A stretch of 64,000 nt of DNA, taken from Alphaproteobacteria bacterium. Lineage in GTDB: Bacteria; Pseudomonadota; Alphaproteobacteria; Caulobacterales; Caulobacteraceae. Shown here in pieces: positions 24,299 through 32,343 of the stretch. The translations under genes and the position numbers were made by a program. A model generated the notes under the pieces. It was not told where the DNA came from. It made no database searches and saw only the letters and a list, made by a program, of their open reading frames with translations. The stretch is taken from positions 62,001 through 126,000 of the forward strand of contig JAHJME010000042.1 of NCBI GenBank assembly GCA_018821435.1, written 5' to 3'. The stretch's first letter is position 1; every line of letters starts with the position of its first letter.

Positions 24299-25921
24299 CT
24301 ACCGCCCCTCCATTTGCACCAGCAGCCGCTCCAGCGCCTCGATCTCGTCGGCCTCGCCGGGCGGCTTGTCCCAGCGGATGCGGCTGATGCGGGGGAAGCG
24401 CATGGCGACGCCGGACTTGTGGCGGGTAGAGCGTTGCAACCCCTCGAACGCCACCTCGAACACCAGGCCGTGGTGCGGCTCGGCCCGCACGGACCGCACC
24501 GGCCCGAACCGTTCCAGCGTGTTGTCGCGGACGAACTTGTCGATCTGCAGCAGCTCCTCGTCGGTGAAGCCGAAATAGGCCTTGCCCACCGGCGTCAACG
24601 ACCGCTGACCCATGGCGTCCTGGATCCACACGCCGAAGGTGTAGTCCGAGTAGTAGCTGGACCGCTTGCCGTGCCCCCGCTGGGCGTACATCAACACCGC
24701 GTCCACCAGGAACGGGTCGCGCTTCCACTTGAACCACGGCCCCTTCGGGCGACCGGCCAGGTACGCCGCGTCCCACCGCTTCAGCATCAGGCCCTCGGCG
24801 ATCTGCGGATCGCCCGCCGGCGGGTTGGCCCGCAGCGCCGCCAGGTCGGCCCAGGTCTCGAACGGCTGCATCGGCGACAGGTCGATGCGCGGACTGGCCT
24901 GGCGCGCCACGAAGGCCTCCAGGCGCTTGCGCCGCGCGGTCAGCGGCAGGCTCCGCGTGTCGTCCGGCCCGTCCTGCAGCAGGTCGTAGGCGCGGATCGC
25001 CGCCGGGTGGGCCGCCATCAGCTTCGCATCCACCGTCTTGCGGTTCAGCCGCTGCTGCAGGTCGGCGAAGGGCGCGACCTTGCCGTCGCGGATCACCAGC
25101 AACTCGCCGTCGATCACGCCCTGATCGTCCAGCGCGTCCAGAATGTCGGGGAAGGTGCGCGAGATGTCGTCGCCGGTGCGGGTATAGAGCCGTCGCACCC
25201 CGCCCTCGTGCGCCGCCTGGACCCGGATGCCGTCCCACTTCCACTCGGCGGCGTAGTCTGCGGGGTCGAGTTTGGCGAAATCCACCGCCTCGTCGATGGC
25301 CTGGGCCAGCATCACCGGCCGGAAACGCGCCGGATTCTCCGACGACGGCTTCTCGGAGCGACCCTCCAGCCAGGCGAACAGGTCTTCGTACGGCGGGCGC
25401 AGCGCGTGCCACAGCTCCTCTAGCTCGGCGACGGGGACATCGCCCAGGTCGGCGACCGCCTGCTTGGCCAGACGCGCCGACAGCCCCACCCGCAGGCCGC
25501 CGGTGACCAGCTTCAGCAGCGCCCAGCGCTCGCGCGCCTGCGGCAGCGCATCCAGCCAGGCCTCGATGCGGCCCTGGGCTTCGGCGCGGGTGGCGGACTT
25601 CAGGCCCTCGATGACCTCGGACAGGTCCGGCTCGCGATTGGCGCCCAGTCGCGCCGGCCAGACCAGCGACACCGCCTCGGCCAGGTCGCCCACATAGTCG
25701 TAGGACCAGGCGAAGAGTTGGGCGTCCATCCGCGCCTCGACGGCCTTGCGGATGAAAGCCGGCTTCACCGCGTCAAACGACAGCTCGCCGGTCAGCGCCG
25801 CAAGCGCCCAGCCCCGGTCGGGGTCCGGCGTGTCGCGCAGATAGTCGCGCACCATCGTCAGCTTCGCGTTGCGCGAGGACGTCAGGGAGAGCCGGTCCAG
25901 CAGTTCGGCGAAGGCGCGCAT
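24299..25921 (-). CDS. ATP-dependent DNA ligase
   Basis: A 540-residue ligase with an N-terminal helical DNA-binding domain (residues 1-200), an adenylation domain with the catalytic lysine K228 in EWKWDGIR, motif DGELLVIRDG and EGLMLK, and an OB-fold containing WFKWKRDPFLVDAVLMYAQRG. It seals nicks in duplex DNA, with ATP as cofactor. It is of the group found beside a metallo-beta-lactamase exonuclease, a DEXH helicase and the PdeM phosphoesterase in a predicted DNA-repair cluster. Here only the exonuclease is near, and a DUF4349 lipoprotein gene stands between. Confidence 0.93.
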   Translation of the reverse strand: MRAFAELLDRLSLTSSRNAKLTMVRDYLRDTPDPDRGWALAALTGELSFDAVKPAFIRKAVEARMDAQLFAWSYDYVGDLAEAVSLVWPARLGANREPDLSEVIEGLKSATRAEAQGRIEAWLDALPQARERWALLKLVTGGLRVGLSARLAKQAVADLGDVPVAELEELWHALRPPYEDLFAWLEGRSEKPSSENPARFRPVMLAQAIDEAVDFAKLDPADYAAEWKWDGIRVQAAHEGGVRRLYTRTGDDISRTFPDILDALDDQGVIDGELLVIRDGKVAPFADLQQRLNRKTVDAKLMAAHPAAIRAYDLLQDGPDDTRSLPLTARRKRLEAFVARQASPRIDLSPMQPFETWADLAALRANPPAGDPQIAEGLMLKRWDAAYLAGRPKGPWFKWKRDPFLVDAVLMYAQRGHGKRSSYYSDYTFGVWIQDAMGQRSLTPVGKAYFGFTDEELLQIDKFVRDNTLERFGPVRSVRAEPHHGLVFEVAFEGLQRSTRHKSGVAMRFPRISRIRWDKPPGEADEIEALERLLVQMEGR

Positions 25922-25974
25922 CCGTCAGAAGCTAGGGTGGGGATGCGCGCCCGCCAACGTCAGGCCGCCAAGGG

Positions 25975-26865
25975 TCAGCCCAAGGGCGGCTTGGCCGCCG
26001 CCCGCTTCCGTTGGTCTTGAAGTTTCGCCATCCACCACACCAAGGCTCCCAGACCCGCCACCGGCGCGATCACAGCCAGCGCCCGGATCAGGAACGCCAG
26101 AGTGAAGACGAAGATGCCAACGACGTCGCCCGCCGCCGCGCTCAGCGGCGCAAGCGACCCGTCGGCCGCGACCAGGCCTTCGGAGCGATAGTCGATCCGC
26201 AGCTCCGACGTGGCCACCTGCCCCTTCATCATCGCCAGGTGCGATCGGGTGGCATCGATCTGGCCGCGCACCTGCGCCAGCTGTTGCTCCATCTCAAACA
26301 GCTCCGACACCTTGCCCTTGCGGGTCTTCAGCGTGGCTTCCAGCCGGTCGCGCAGGATCACTTGCGATCGCAGCGCCGCCTCGGTGTCGACCATGTCGCC
26401 AGACAGATCGTCGGAGGTGGTGTCGGCGGTGACGGTGCGGCCGCCCGCCGCCTTGGTGTCGTCCTCCAGGCCGGCGCGGAAGGTCCGCAGCCAGGTGGGC
26501 TGCGCCTTGAGGGTCAGGGTGGCGGAGATCTTGTCCGGGCCGTCTTCGCTGACATTGGAGCCAACCACCTGGCAGACCGCGGGACCCGCCGCCCAGCAGA
26601 CCTGCTCGTGCTTGGACATCAGCCCGCGCACCTTCTGCGGCGGCGCGGCCAGGGCGTATTTGTAGACATAGGCCAGCTGCGGCAGCGAGACCCCGACCGG
26701 CGGTGCGGCAGGAATCACATCAGCCTTGGCCACGGCGTCGGCGGCGGGCGCCGCGGCGCTGGCGGCGGCCTCGGCGGAAGCCGCCGGCGGGTCGTTGACG
26801 TTGGCCTTCTGACAGGCCGCCAGCGACAGCGCCGCGAGGGCGCAAAGGGTGAGGCGCAAGCGCAT
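25975..26865 (-). CDS. DUF4349 domain lipoprotein
   Basis: A 296-residue envelope protein. It has a lipoprotein signal (SLAAC, Cys18), an Ala/Pro-rich linker, a central DUF4349-type domain with a predicted coiled coil (KVSELFEMEQQLAQVRGQIDATR region), a beta segment (ATSELRIDYRSEG), and a C-terminal transmembrane helix near residues 250-282 followed by a basic tail. It would thus span the periplasm between a lipid anchor and the inner membrane. The family has no firm function. It lies between the DNA ligase and its exonuclease partner. Confidence 0.8.
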   Translation of the reverse strand: MRLRLTLCALAALSLAACQKANVNDPPAASAEAAASAAAPAADAVAKADVIPAAPPVGVSLPQLAYVYKYALAAPPQKVRGLMSKHEQVCWAAGPAVCQVVGSNVSEDGPDKISATLTLKAQPTWLRTFRAGLEDDTKAAGGRTVTADTTSDDLSGDMVDTEAALRSQVILRDRLEATLKTRKGKVSELFEMEQQLAQVRGQIDATRSHLAMMKGQVATSELRIDYRSEGLVAADGSLAPLSAAAGDVVGIFVFTLAFLIRALAVIAPVAGLGALVWWMAKLQDQRKRAAAKPPLG

Positions 26866-26987
26866 ATATCGTCCTTCTCGAGCCCCTTGAGATGGACGGT
26901 AACATTTCCGTGATGGCGCGCCAGACGGGACGTGCGCGACCGGCCTCGCTCATTTCATCGAGGCCCGGTGCAGTTTTGGCGGAGGCC

Positions 26988-27998
26988 TCAGGACTCTTCG
27001 TCGTCCTCGTAGCCGACCAGCGCCAGCGCCCGGGCCGGAATGTCCTGGAGGGTCGCCCAGCGGGCCAGGGCTTCCTCCCGGCCATGGGTGATCCAGAGTT
27101 CGCCGGGGCGCAGTTCCTCGACCGTGGCGGTCAGTTCGTCCCAGTCGGCGTGGTCCGAGATCACCAGCGGCAGCTCGACGCCCTTCTGCCGGGCGCGGGC
27201 GCGGATCTGCATCCAGCCCGAGGCGAAGGCCGCGACAGGTTCGGGGAAACGCCGGCTCCAGCGGTCCTGCATGGCGGATGGCGGGGCCACGATGATCGCG
27301 CCGGCGAAGTCCGCCTTCTTGGCCGTGGTGGCCGGGGCCAGCGGCCCCAGGTCGATGCCATGTCGCTCATAGAGCGCGTTCAGCCGCTCAAGGGCGCCGT
27401 GGACATAGATGGTCTTGTCCCAGCCCGCCTCGCGCAGCAGCCGGATGATCCGCTGCGCCTTGCCGAGCGCATAGGCGCCGACGATGTGGCTGCGCTCGGG
27501 GAACTGGGCAACGGACTTCAGCAGGCGGGCGATCTCGTCGCCGTCGTGCGGATGGCGGAACACCGGCAGGCCGAACGTCGCCTCGGAGATGAACACGTCG
27601 CACGGCACGGGCTCGAAAGCCGGACAGGTCGGATCGCGCCGTCGCTTGTAGTCGCCGCTCACCACCATGGTCAGCCCCTTCCACCGCACCACCGCCTGAG
27701 CCGAGCCCAGCACGTGACCGGCGGGGACCAGGGTCACCTCGACCTCGTTGCGGGTGACCGTCTGGCCGTACGCCCCCGCCTCCCGCGTATGTGCGAAGTC
27801 GACGCCGTAGCGCTCGTTCATGATGTCGAGCGTCTGAGGCGTGGCCAGGACGCTGTAGTGCCCGGCGCGGGCGTGATCGGCGTGGCCATGGGTGATCACC
27901 GCCCGGTCCACCGGCCGCGTGGGGTCGATGTAGAAATCGCCGGGCGCGCAGTAGAGCCCCTCGGGCTTGGGGCAGAGTAGGTCCTGGGGGCGGATCAT
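26988..27998 (-). CDS. Ligase-associated exonuclease, metallo-beta-lactamase fold
   Basis: A 336-residue MBL/beta-CASP-related protein. The metal site H37-x-H39-x-D41-H42 is in VITHGHADHARAGHY, with later motifs VPAGHVLGSAQAVV, VSGDYKRRRDPT, the ISEATFGLP segment and the terminal ISDHADWDEL and WITHGREE. It matches the family annotated as DNA ligase-associated putative exonuclease (the TIGR04122 type). The ligase is about 1 kb downstream on the same strand. The helicase and PdeM partners of the usual cluster are not in this window. Confidence 0.88.
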   Translation of the reverse strand: MIRPQDLLCPKPEGLYCAPGDFYIDPTRPVDRAVITHGHADHARAGHYSVLATPQTLDIMNERYGVDFAHTREAGAYGQTVTRNEVEVTLVPAGHVLGSAQAVVRWKGLTMVVSGDYKRRRDPTCPAFEPVPCDVFISEATFGLPVFRHPHDGDEIARLLKSVAQFPERSHIVGAYALGKAQRIIRLLREAGWDKTIYVHGALERLNALYERHGIDLGPLAPATTAKKADFAGAIIVAPPSAMQDRWSRRFPEPVAAFASGWMQIRARARQKGVELPLVISDHADWDELTATVEELRPGELWITHGREEALARWATLQDIPARALALVGYEDDEES

Positions 27999-28086
27999 CG
28001 TCCTTCAATGTAGGCGCGCGCGGAAGGCTCCGCCCAGACGCGGTTCTCATTTGACTTCCTTAAGCGTCGCCCCCTACCGCAGGTGC

Positions 28087-28530
28087 ATGTCCGACTTCGA
28101 CACCGCCCCGCTCCCCGAGCGCATGCTGATGGCCCCGCACGCGGATGCGCTGGGCATGCGACTGGTCTCCATCGAGAAAGGCCGTGGCGTGATGACCACG
28201 CCCTGGCGCGAGGAGCTGGTCGGCGACCCCGAGACGGGCGTCATCGCCTCCGGCGTGGTCACCGCCCTGATCGACCACACCTGCGGCTTGGCGATCAATT
28301 CGGCGATCGGCGAGCCGATGCCCATCGCCACCCTGGACCTGCGCATCGACTACCTGCGCCCGGCCGCCCCGCGCACCGGGATCACCGCCGAGGCCCACGC
28401 CTATCGCCTGACCCGCACCATCGGCTTCGTGCGTGCAGAGGCCTGGGATGTGGACCGGGGCGACCTGGTGGCCACGGCTCAGGCGGCATTCATGCTCAAC
28501 ACCCGCACCCAGCCTCTGAAGGTCGGGTGA
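28087..28530 (+). CDS. PaaI-type hotdog thioesterase
   Basis: A 147-residue hotdog-fold protein of the PaaI/YbgC group. The central helix region VIASGVVTALIDHTCGLAINSAIG and the strand TLDLRIDYLRPAAPRTG are typical. It should hydrolyse an acyl-CoA or aryl-CoA thioester. I chose the ATG at 28087 because homology begins there. Its TGA overlaps the ATG of a second hotdog gene, so the two are translated together and may form a heteromer or serve one pathway (inference). Confidence 0.85.
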   Translation: MSDFDTAPLPERMLMAPHADALGMRLVSIEKGRGVMTTPWREELVGDPETGVIASGVVTALIDHTCGLAINSAIGEPMPIATLDLRIDYLRPAAPRTGITAEAHAYRLTRTIGFVRAEAWDVDRGDLVATAQAAFMLNTRTQPLKVG

Positions 28531-28955
28531 TGAACGACGCCGCGATCCAGAGCCTCGACGCCTTCCTGCAGAAGGTGCCGTACGTCCGCTTCCTAGGGAT
28601 GCGCGTCGAACTGGCGGGCGACGAGATGACCGCGGTCCTGCCCTTCAGCCAGCACCTGATCGGCAATCCGATGCTGCCGGCGATCCACGGCGGCGTCATC
28701 GGCGCCTTCCTGGAACTGACGGCGCTGGCGCAACTCTCCCTGGCCCAGCCCGCGCAGCGGGTGCCGAAGACCGTCGACATCACCATCGAATATCTGCGCT
28801 CGGGGCGCGCGCAGGACACCTACGCCCGCGCCATCCTGCGCAAGGTCGGCCGCCGCGTCGCCAATGTGCAGGTGGAAGCCTGGCAGGACAGCCGCGCCCA
28901 GCCCATCGCCGGCCTGACCGGCCACTTCCTGCTGCGGAACGAACCTAGGACTTAG
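28530..28955 (+). CDS. Second PaaI-type hotdog thioesterase
   Basis: A 141-residue hotdog protein that starts at an ATG overlapping the previous stop (ATGA). The family segment is PAIHGGVIGAFLELTALAQLS followed by TVDITIEYLRSGRAQDTYARA. In PaaI the HGG motif precedes the catalytic acid; here HGGVIGAFLE places a Glu at a suitable site. Its 3' end overlaps the convergent phnD-like gene by 11 bases. Substrate unknown. Confidence 0.85.
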   Translation: MNDAAIQSLDAFLQKVPYVRFLGMRVELAGDEMTAVLPFSQHLIGNPMLPAIHGGVIGAFLELTALAQLSLAQPAQRVPKTVDITIEYLRSGRAQDTYARAILRKVGRRVANVQVEAWQDSRAQPIAGLTGHFLLRNEPRT

Positions 28956-29937
28956 GCGCCGCCGCCCGCTCCTTGGCGATCTCAGCGAGGGCGGCCTGGG
29001 CCTTGGCCTCGGCGGCGGCGTCCTTGCGGTTGCGGGCTTCGAGGAGTTGGCCGGTGGCCTCCATCTCGCGCACGGGAAGCAGGTGGCTGTCGTTGGCGGC
29101 CACGAACGGCTTGGTCTGGATCTGCTCCAGGATCTTTCGCTGGCGCGCCGCCTCGGGGGTGTCGCCGACGCCGTAGTGGAACATGAAGTCGGCCAGCTTG
29201 GCGCGCAGGGCCGGGTCCAGGTCCTTACGCCAGACCAGCGGGTCCTCGGGGATGCGCGGCGAGCGCCAGACGATCTCGACGTTGCTCAGCGTCCGCTTGG
29301 CCACATCGGTGTTCAGCAGCTTCAATCGGTCCATCGAGGCCGTGTTGTTGGTCGCCGCGTCCAGCAGGCCGCCCGAGACCGAGAACAGGTTGGTCTCGTG
29401 ATTGGCCGACCGCACGGTCTTGAAGCAGGACGCCGGCTCGATATTGCGCGGCGCGAACAGGTAGGTCATCGGCGCGAGGGTGCCCGACGTCGACTTCGGG
29501 TCGCCCATGCCGAAATTGATGGTCTTGCCGCAGGCCAGGATCTTATCGAGCGTCAGGCCCGACCCCGCCTTGACGATGATCACGGCCTCGTAGCCGTCGA
29601 TGCCGCTGGGGTTCACCGAGCGGGCGAACACCTCGCCATTGCCGCGCCGCACGGCCTCCAGGCCCGACTGGTTGGTGAACCAGCCCAGGTCGGTCTGCTT
29701 GAAGCGCATGGCCTCGATCAGGGCGGTGTAGTTCGAGCCATAGAAGGCCTTCACGGGCCGACCCAGGGCCTTGGACATGTCGGCCAGGAACGGCGCCCAG
29801 TCGGCCTCGGCGCTGGCCTGGCTCTCGGCCGAGAGGATCGAGAACACCAATTCCTTGCGCTCGACCGGTTTGGACGGGCTGCAACCGGCGACGGCGAGCG
29901 CCACGGCCGCGAGCGCCGGCATGATCCAACGGTTCAT
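28945..29937 (-). CDS. PhnD-like phosphonate/phosphate-binding lipoprotein
   Basis: A 330-residue periplasmic binding protein of the PhnD/PtxB type with a lipoprotein signal (AVAGC, Cys19). Family landmarks are FLADMSKALGRPVKAFYGSNYTALIEAM, DLGWF, GDPKSTSGTLAPMTYL and RIPEDPLVWRKDL. PhnD proteins capture phosphonates or phosphite for an ABC importer. No PhnC or PhnE gene is nearby. It is the last gene of a unit with a beta-propeller protein, PhoD and a TonB receptor, overlapping the propeller gene by four bases. Confidence 0.9.
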   Translation of the reverse strand: MNRWIMPALAAVALAVAGCSPSKPVERKELVFSILSAESQASAEADWAPFLADMSKALGRPVKAFYGSNYTALIEAMRFKQTDLGWFTNQSGLEAVRRGNGEVFARSVNPSGIDGYEAVIIVKAGSGLTLDKILACGKTINFGMGDPKSTSGTLAPMTYLFAPRNIEPASCFKTVRSANHETNLFSVSGGLLDAATNNTASMDRLKLLNTDVAKRTLSNVEIVWRSPRIPEDPLVWRKDLDPALRAKLADFMFHYGVGDTPEAARQRKILEQIQTKPFVAANDSHLLPVREMEATGQLLEARNRKDAAAEAKAQAALAEIAKERAAAPKS

Positions 29938-30710
29938 CTTCCCCCCACCGGCGGCAGCTTCATCGCCACCACCTCGCGCTTGGCGCGACTGATTCCGTAC
30001 AGCACCCGCTCGGCGCCACGGTCGAACGCGACCGCCTGGCCCTCGACGGCCACCGGGATGGTCGCCACGTGCTTCAGCACCGACCCGATCCGCGGCAGTT
30101 CAAGCACATAGACCTCCGGCAGGTCGTGGCCCGTGACGTACAGTCGACCGTCCGCGCCCCAGGCGCCCCCCGACGAACTGCGCGGCTTGAAGCGGTCGAG
30201 TACGCTGTCGGGGAACGTCCAGACGCCGGTCACCCGCCACTTGTCGTCGTACTTCACCAGGGTCGTGAAACGGTGGTCGCGGCCGGCCTCGCCGCCCTTG
30301 CCGTCGTAGTTGGCGAAGCAGGCCCACCAGGCGTTCTCGCGCCGGTCCACCCAGGTCAGCGACCCCGGCTGCGGGGTCATCTTGACCGAGCGCAGGTAGG
30401 TCATGGTCTGCGGATCGAAGATCTCCACCGAGCCCTGCATCGGCGTGCTCGGATAGTTTGAACTGGCGCAGACCAGCTCGGCGCCGATCACGGCGCACGA
30501 GTTCAGGTGCGGGAACGTCGCCGGGTCGCCGGCCCACGCAGCGACTTTCTGCCCCGTGGCGCGGTCGTACTTGGCGATGGACGAGTTATCGACGGCGTAG
30601 ATGAAGCCCGCATCCACCGCCACGCCCTGGTTGGCCTCCGGGACCGGCAAGCGCGACAGCGTTTCGGCCGGGGCCAGCGCCAGCACCGCTGCGGCAATCA
30701 GTTCAAACAC
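29934..30710 (-). CDS. Secreted beta-propeller-like protein of unknown function
   Basis: A 258-residue protein with a short N-terminal signal-like segment (FELIAAAVLALAPAETL) and repeated blade-like strands such as GVAVDAGFIYAVDNSSIAKYD, GSVEIFDPQTMTYLRSV and GADGRLYVTGHDLPEVYVLEL. I recognise no enzyme family. It overlaps the end of phoD by eight bases and the start of the phnD-like gene by four, so it is firmly part of that operon and probably acts in the periplasm on the same substrates. Confidence 0.7.
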   Translation of the reverse strand: MFELIAAAVLALAPAETLSRLPVPEANQGVAVDAGFIYAVDNSSIAKYDRATGQKVAAWAGDPATFPHLNSCAVIGAELVCASSNYPSTPMQGSVEIFDPQTMTYLRSVKMTPQPGSLTWVDRRENAWWACFANYDGKGGEAGRDHRFTTLVKYDDKWRVTGVWTFPDSVLDRFKPRSSSGGAWGADGRLYVTGHDLPEVYVLELPRIGSVLKHVATIPVAVEGQAVAFDRGAERVLYGISRAKREVVAMKLPPVGGR

Positions 30711-32256
30711 GTTTCAGCCCCGCTTCCCCGTCCTCGACCACGAATTTCGCCAGGTCGCTGACCGGCGACTTGGGGACCAGTGCGTCCTGGACGCCCCGGA
30801 AGGTGACCGTGCAGTCCTTTTCGGTGATGTCCACGCGGCCATAGCCTCGGGTCGCGCCGTCGCCGAACTTGAGGGCGGGCGTGATGCCCATCATCCCCCG
30901 GATGACTTCCTTGGTCCGGCCCAGCGAGCTGATCGAGCCGCCGACGAACTCGCTGGCGATCGGCTTGCCGCCCTTCTCGAGGGACAGGTCGCCGGCGAAG
31001 AAGCAGTGGACGTCCCCGCCCAGCACCACCGGATTGGAGGTCTTGGCGTCGCGCCAGCCCTCCAGGATGCGCCGACGCGTCTGGTCGTAGCCGTCCCAGC
31101 CATCGTTGCTGACCCGCAGGTCGGGGGTGATGATTTCGTTCATGAGGGTCTGCTGGCCCAGCAGGTTCCAGCGGGCCTGTGTGTCGCGCAGCTGGCCTTG
31201 CAGCCAGGCCTCCTGCGGCGCGCCCAGCATCGACCGCTTCGGATCGAAGCGCTCCGGGCAGGCGGCCGGGATCAGCTTCTCGTTGGCTTCGTTCTGTTGC
31301 GCATCGCAGCTCCGGTGCGCCCGGTACTGGCGGTCGTCGATGACCGCCAGCCGCGCCAACCGGCCCCAGTCCAGCGTTCGGTAGAGCCGCATGTTGGGGC
31401 CTACCGGCTTCACCGTCCGGCGCAGGGGCATGTTCTCGTAATAGGCCTGATAGGCCGCGGCGCGTCGCTTCAGGAACTGGGCGACCGCTGGGTTGGAACG
31501 GTCCTGGTCGCCGCCATAGTCGTTGGAGACCTCGTGGTCGTCCCACATGATCATCCACGGCGCGCAGGCGTGGGCCGCCTGCAGGTCCGGATCGGCCTTG
31601 TACCAGGCGTAGCGCTGGCGATAGCTGGCCAGGTCCTGGGCGTCGACCGGCGGGTGGAAGCGGACCACCCCGTCCTTGCTGGCTTTCTTCTCGTAGATGT
31701 AGTCGCCCAGGAACAGCACCAGATCCGGATTCTGCTCGGCGAGGTCGGCGTGGGCGGAATAGTAGCCCGACTCCCACTTCTGGCAGGACCCGTAGGCGAT
31801 CCGCAGCTTGTCCACCTTGGCGCCCCGCTCCGGCGCGGTGCGCGTGCGGCCGACGCCGCTGGCGTGGCCGCCGGCGTTGAAGCGGTACCAGTAGTCGCGG
31901 TTGGGCTTCAGGCCCGAAACCTCGATGTGCACCGAGTGGCCGGCCTCGGCGACGGCCAAGGCTTCGCCACGCCGAACAGTCTTCGTCAGCTTGTCGTCCT
32001 CGGCGATCTCCCAGCCCACCTTGACCGGTGCGCGGGTCATGCCGCTGTCCATCGCCTGGGGATTTGTGACCAGGCGGGTCCACAGCACGACACCGTCGGG
32101 CAGCGGTTCGCCCGAGGCGATCCCGACCTGGAACGGATCGTCGGCCAGCCGGGGTTGCGCCACGGCGCTGGTCCAGGCGGCGGGCGTCAGCGCCGCGCCG
32201 GCCATGGCGGCGGCCTGCCACAGCAGCCGCCGACGTGAAGCGAGTACAGGGTCCAT
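30703..32256 (-). CDS. phoD: PhoD-type alkaline phosphatase
   Basis: A 517-residue phosphodiesterase/phosphatase with a twin-arginine signal (SRRRLLWQ at residues 7-14 and a hydrophobic stretch after it), so it is exported folded with its metals. The PhoD N-terminal domain (FQVGIASGEPLPDGVVLWTRL) and metallophosphatase motifs FLGDYIYEK, WDDHEVSNDYGG and LGGDVHCFFAGDL are visible. PhoD enzymes use Ca and Fe and release phosphate from mono- and diesters. The ATG at 32256 is chosen because it places the Tat motif near the N-terminus; 32292 is an alternative. Confidence 0.93.
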   Translation of the reverse strand: MDPVLASRRRLLWQAAAMAGAALTPAAWTSAVAQPRLADDPFQVGIASGEPLPDGVVLWTRLVTNPQAMDSGMTRAPVKVGWEIAEDDKLTKTVRRGEALAVAEAGHSVHIEVSGLKPNRDYWYRFNAGGHASGVGRTRTAPERGAKVDKLRIAYGSCQKWESGYYSAHADLAEQNPDLVLFLGDYIYEKKASKDGVVRFHPPVDAQDLASYRQRYAWYKADPDLQAAHACAPWMIMWDDHEVSNDYGGDQDRSNPAVAQFLKRRAAAYQAYYENMPLRRTVKPVGPNMRLYRTLDWGRLARLAVIDDRQYRAHRSCDAQQNEANEKLIPAACPERFDPKRSMLGAPQEAWLQGQLRDTQARWNLLGQQTLMNEIITPDLRVSNDGWDGYDQTRRRILEGWRDAKTSNPVVLGGDVHCFFAGDLSLEKGGKPIASEFVGGSISSLGRTKEVIRGMMGITPALKFGDGATRGYGRVDITEKDCTVTFRGVQDALVPKSPVSDLAKFVVEDGEAGLKRV

Positions 32257-32343
32257 CCGCCTACCTTGGCTTTGCGCGGCGGCTCCCCGCAAGCGCGCCG
32301 CGGATCATTTCGCATCGATCCGTGGCGGCTCGAGGGAAATCCA

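Noticed and set aside
24262..24300. Possible further palindromic repeat after the GmhB-like gene
   Set aside because: The segment gccccctcatcgggaggg resembles the repeat arms but is too short and degenerate to count as a copy.
30698..32221. 507-codon frame on the same strand as phoD
   Set aside because: Shadow frame of phoD with biased composition and no motifs.
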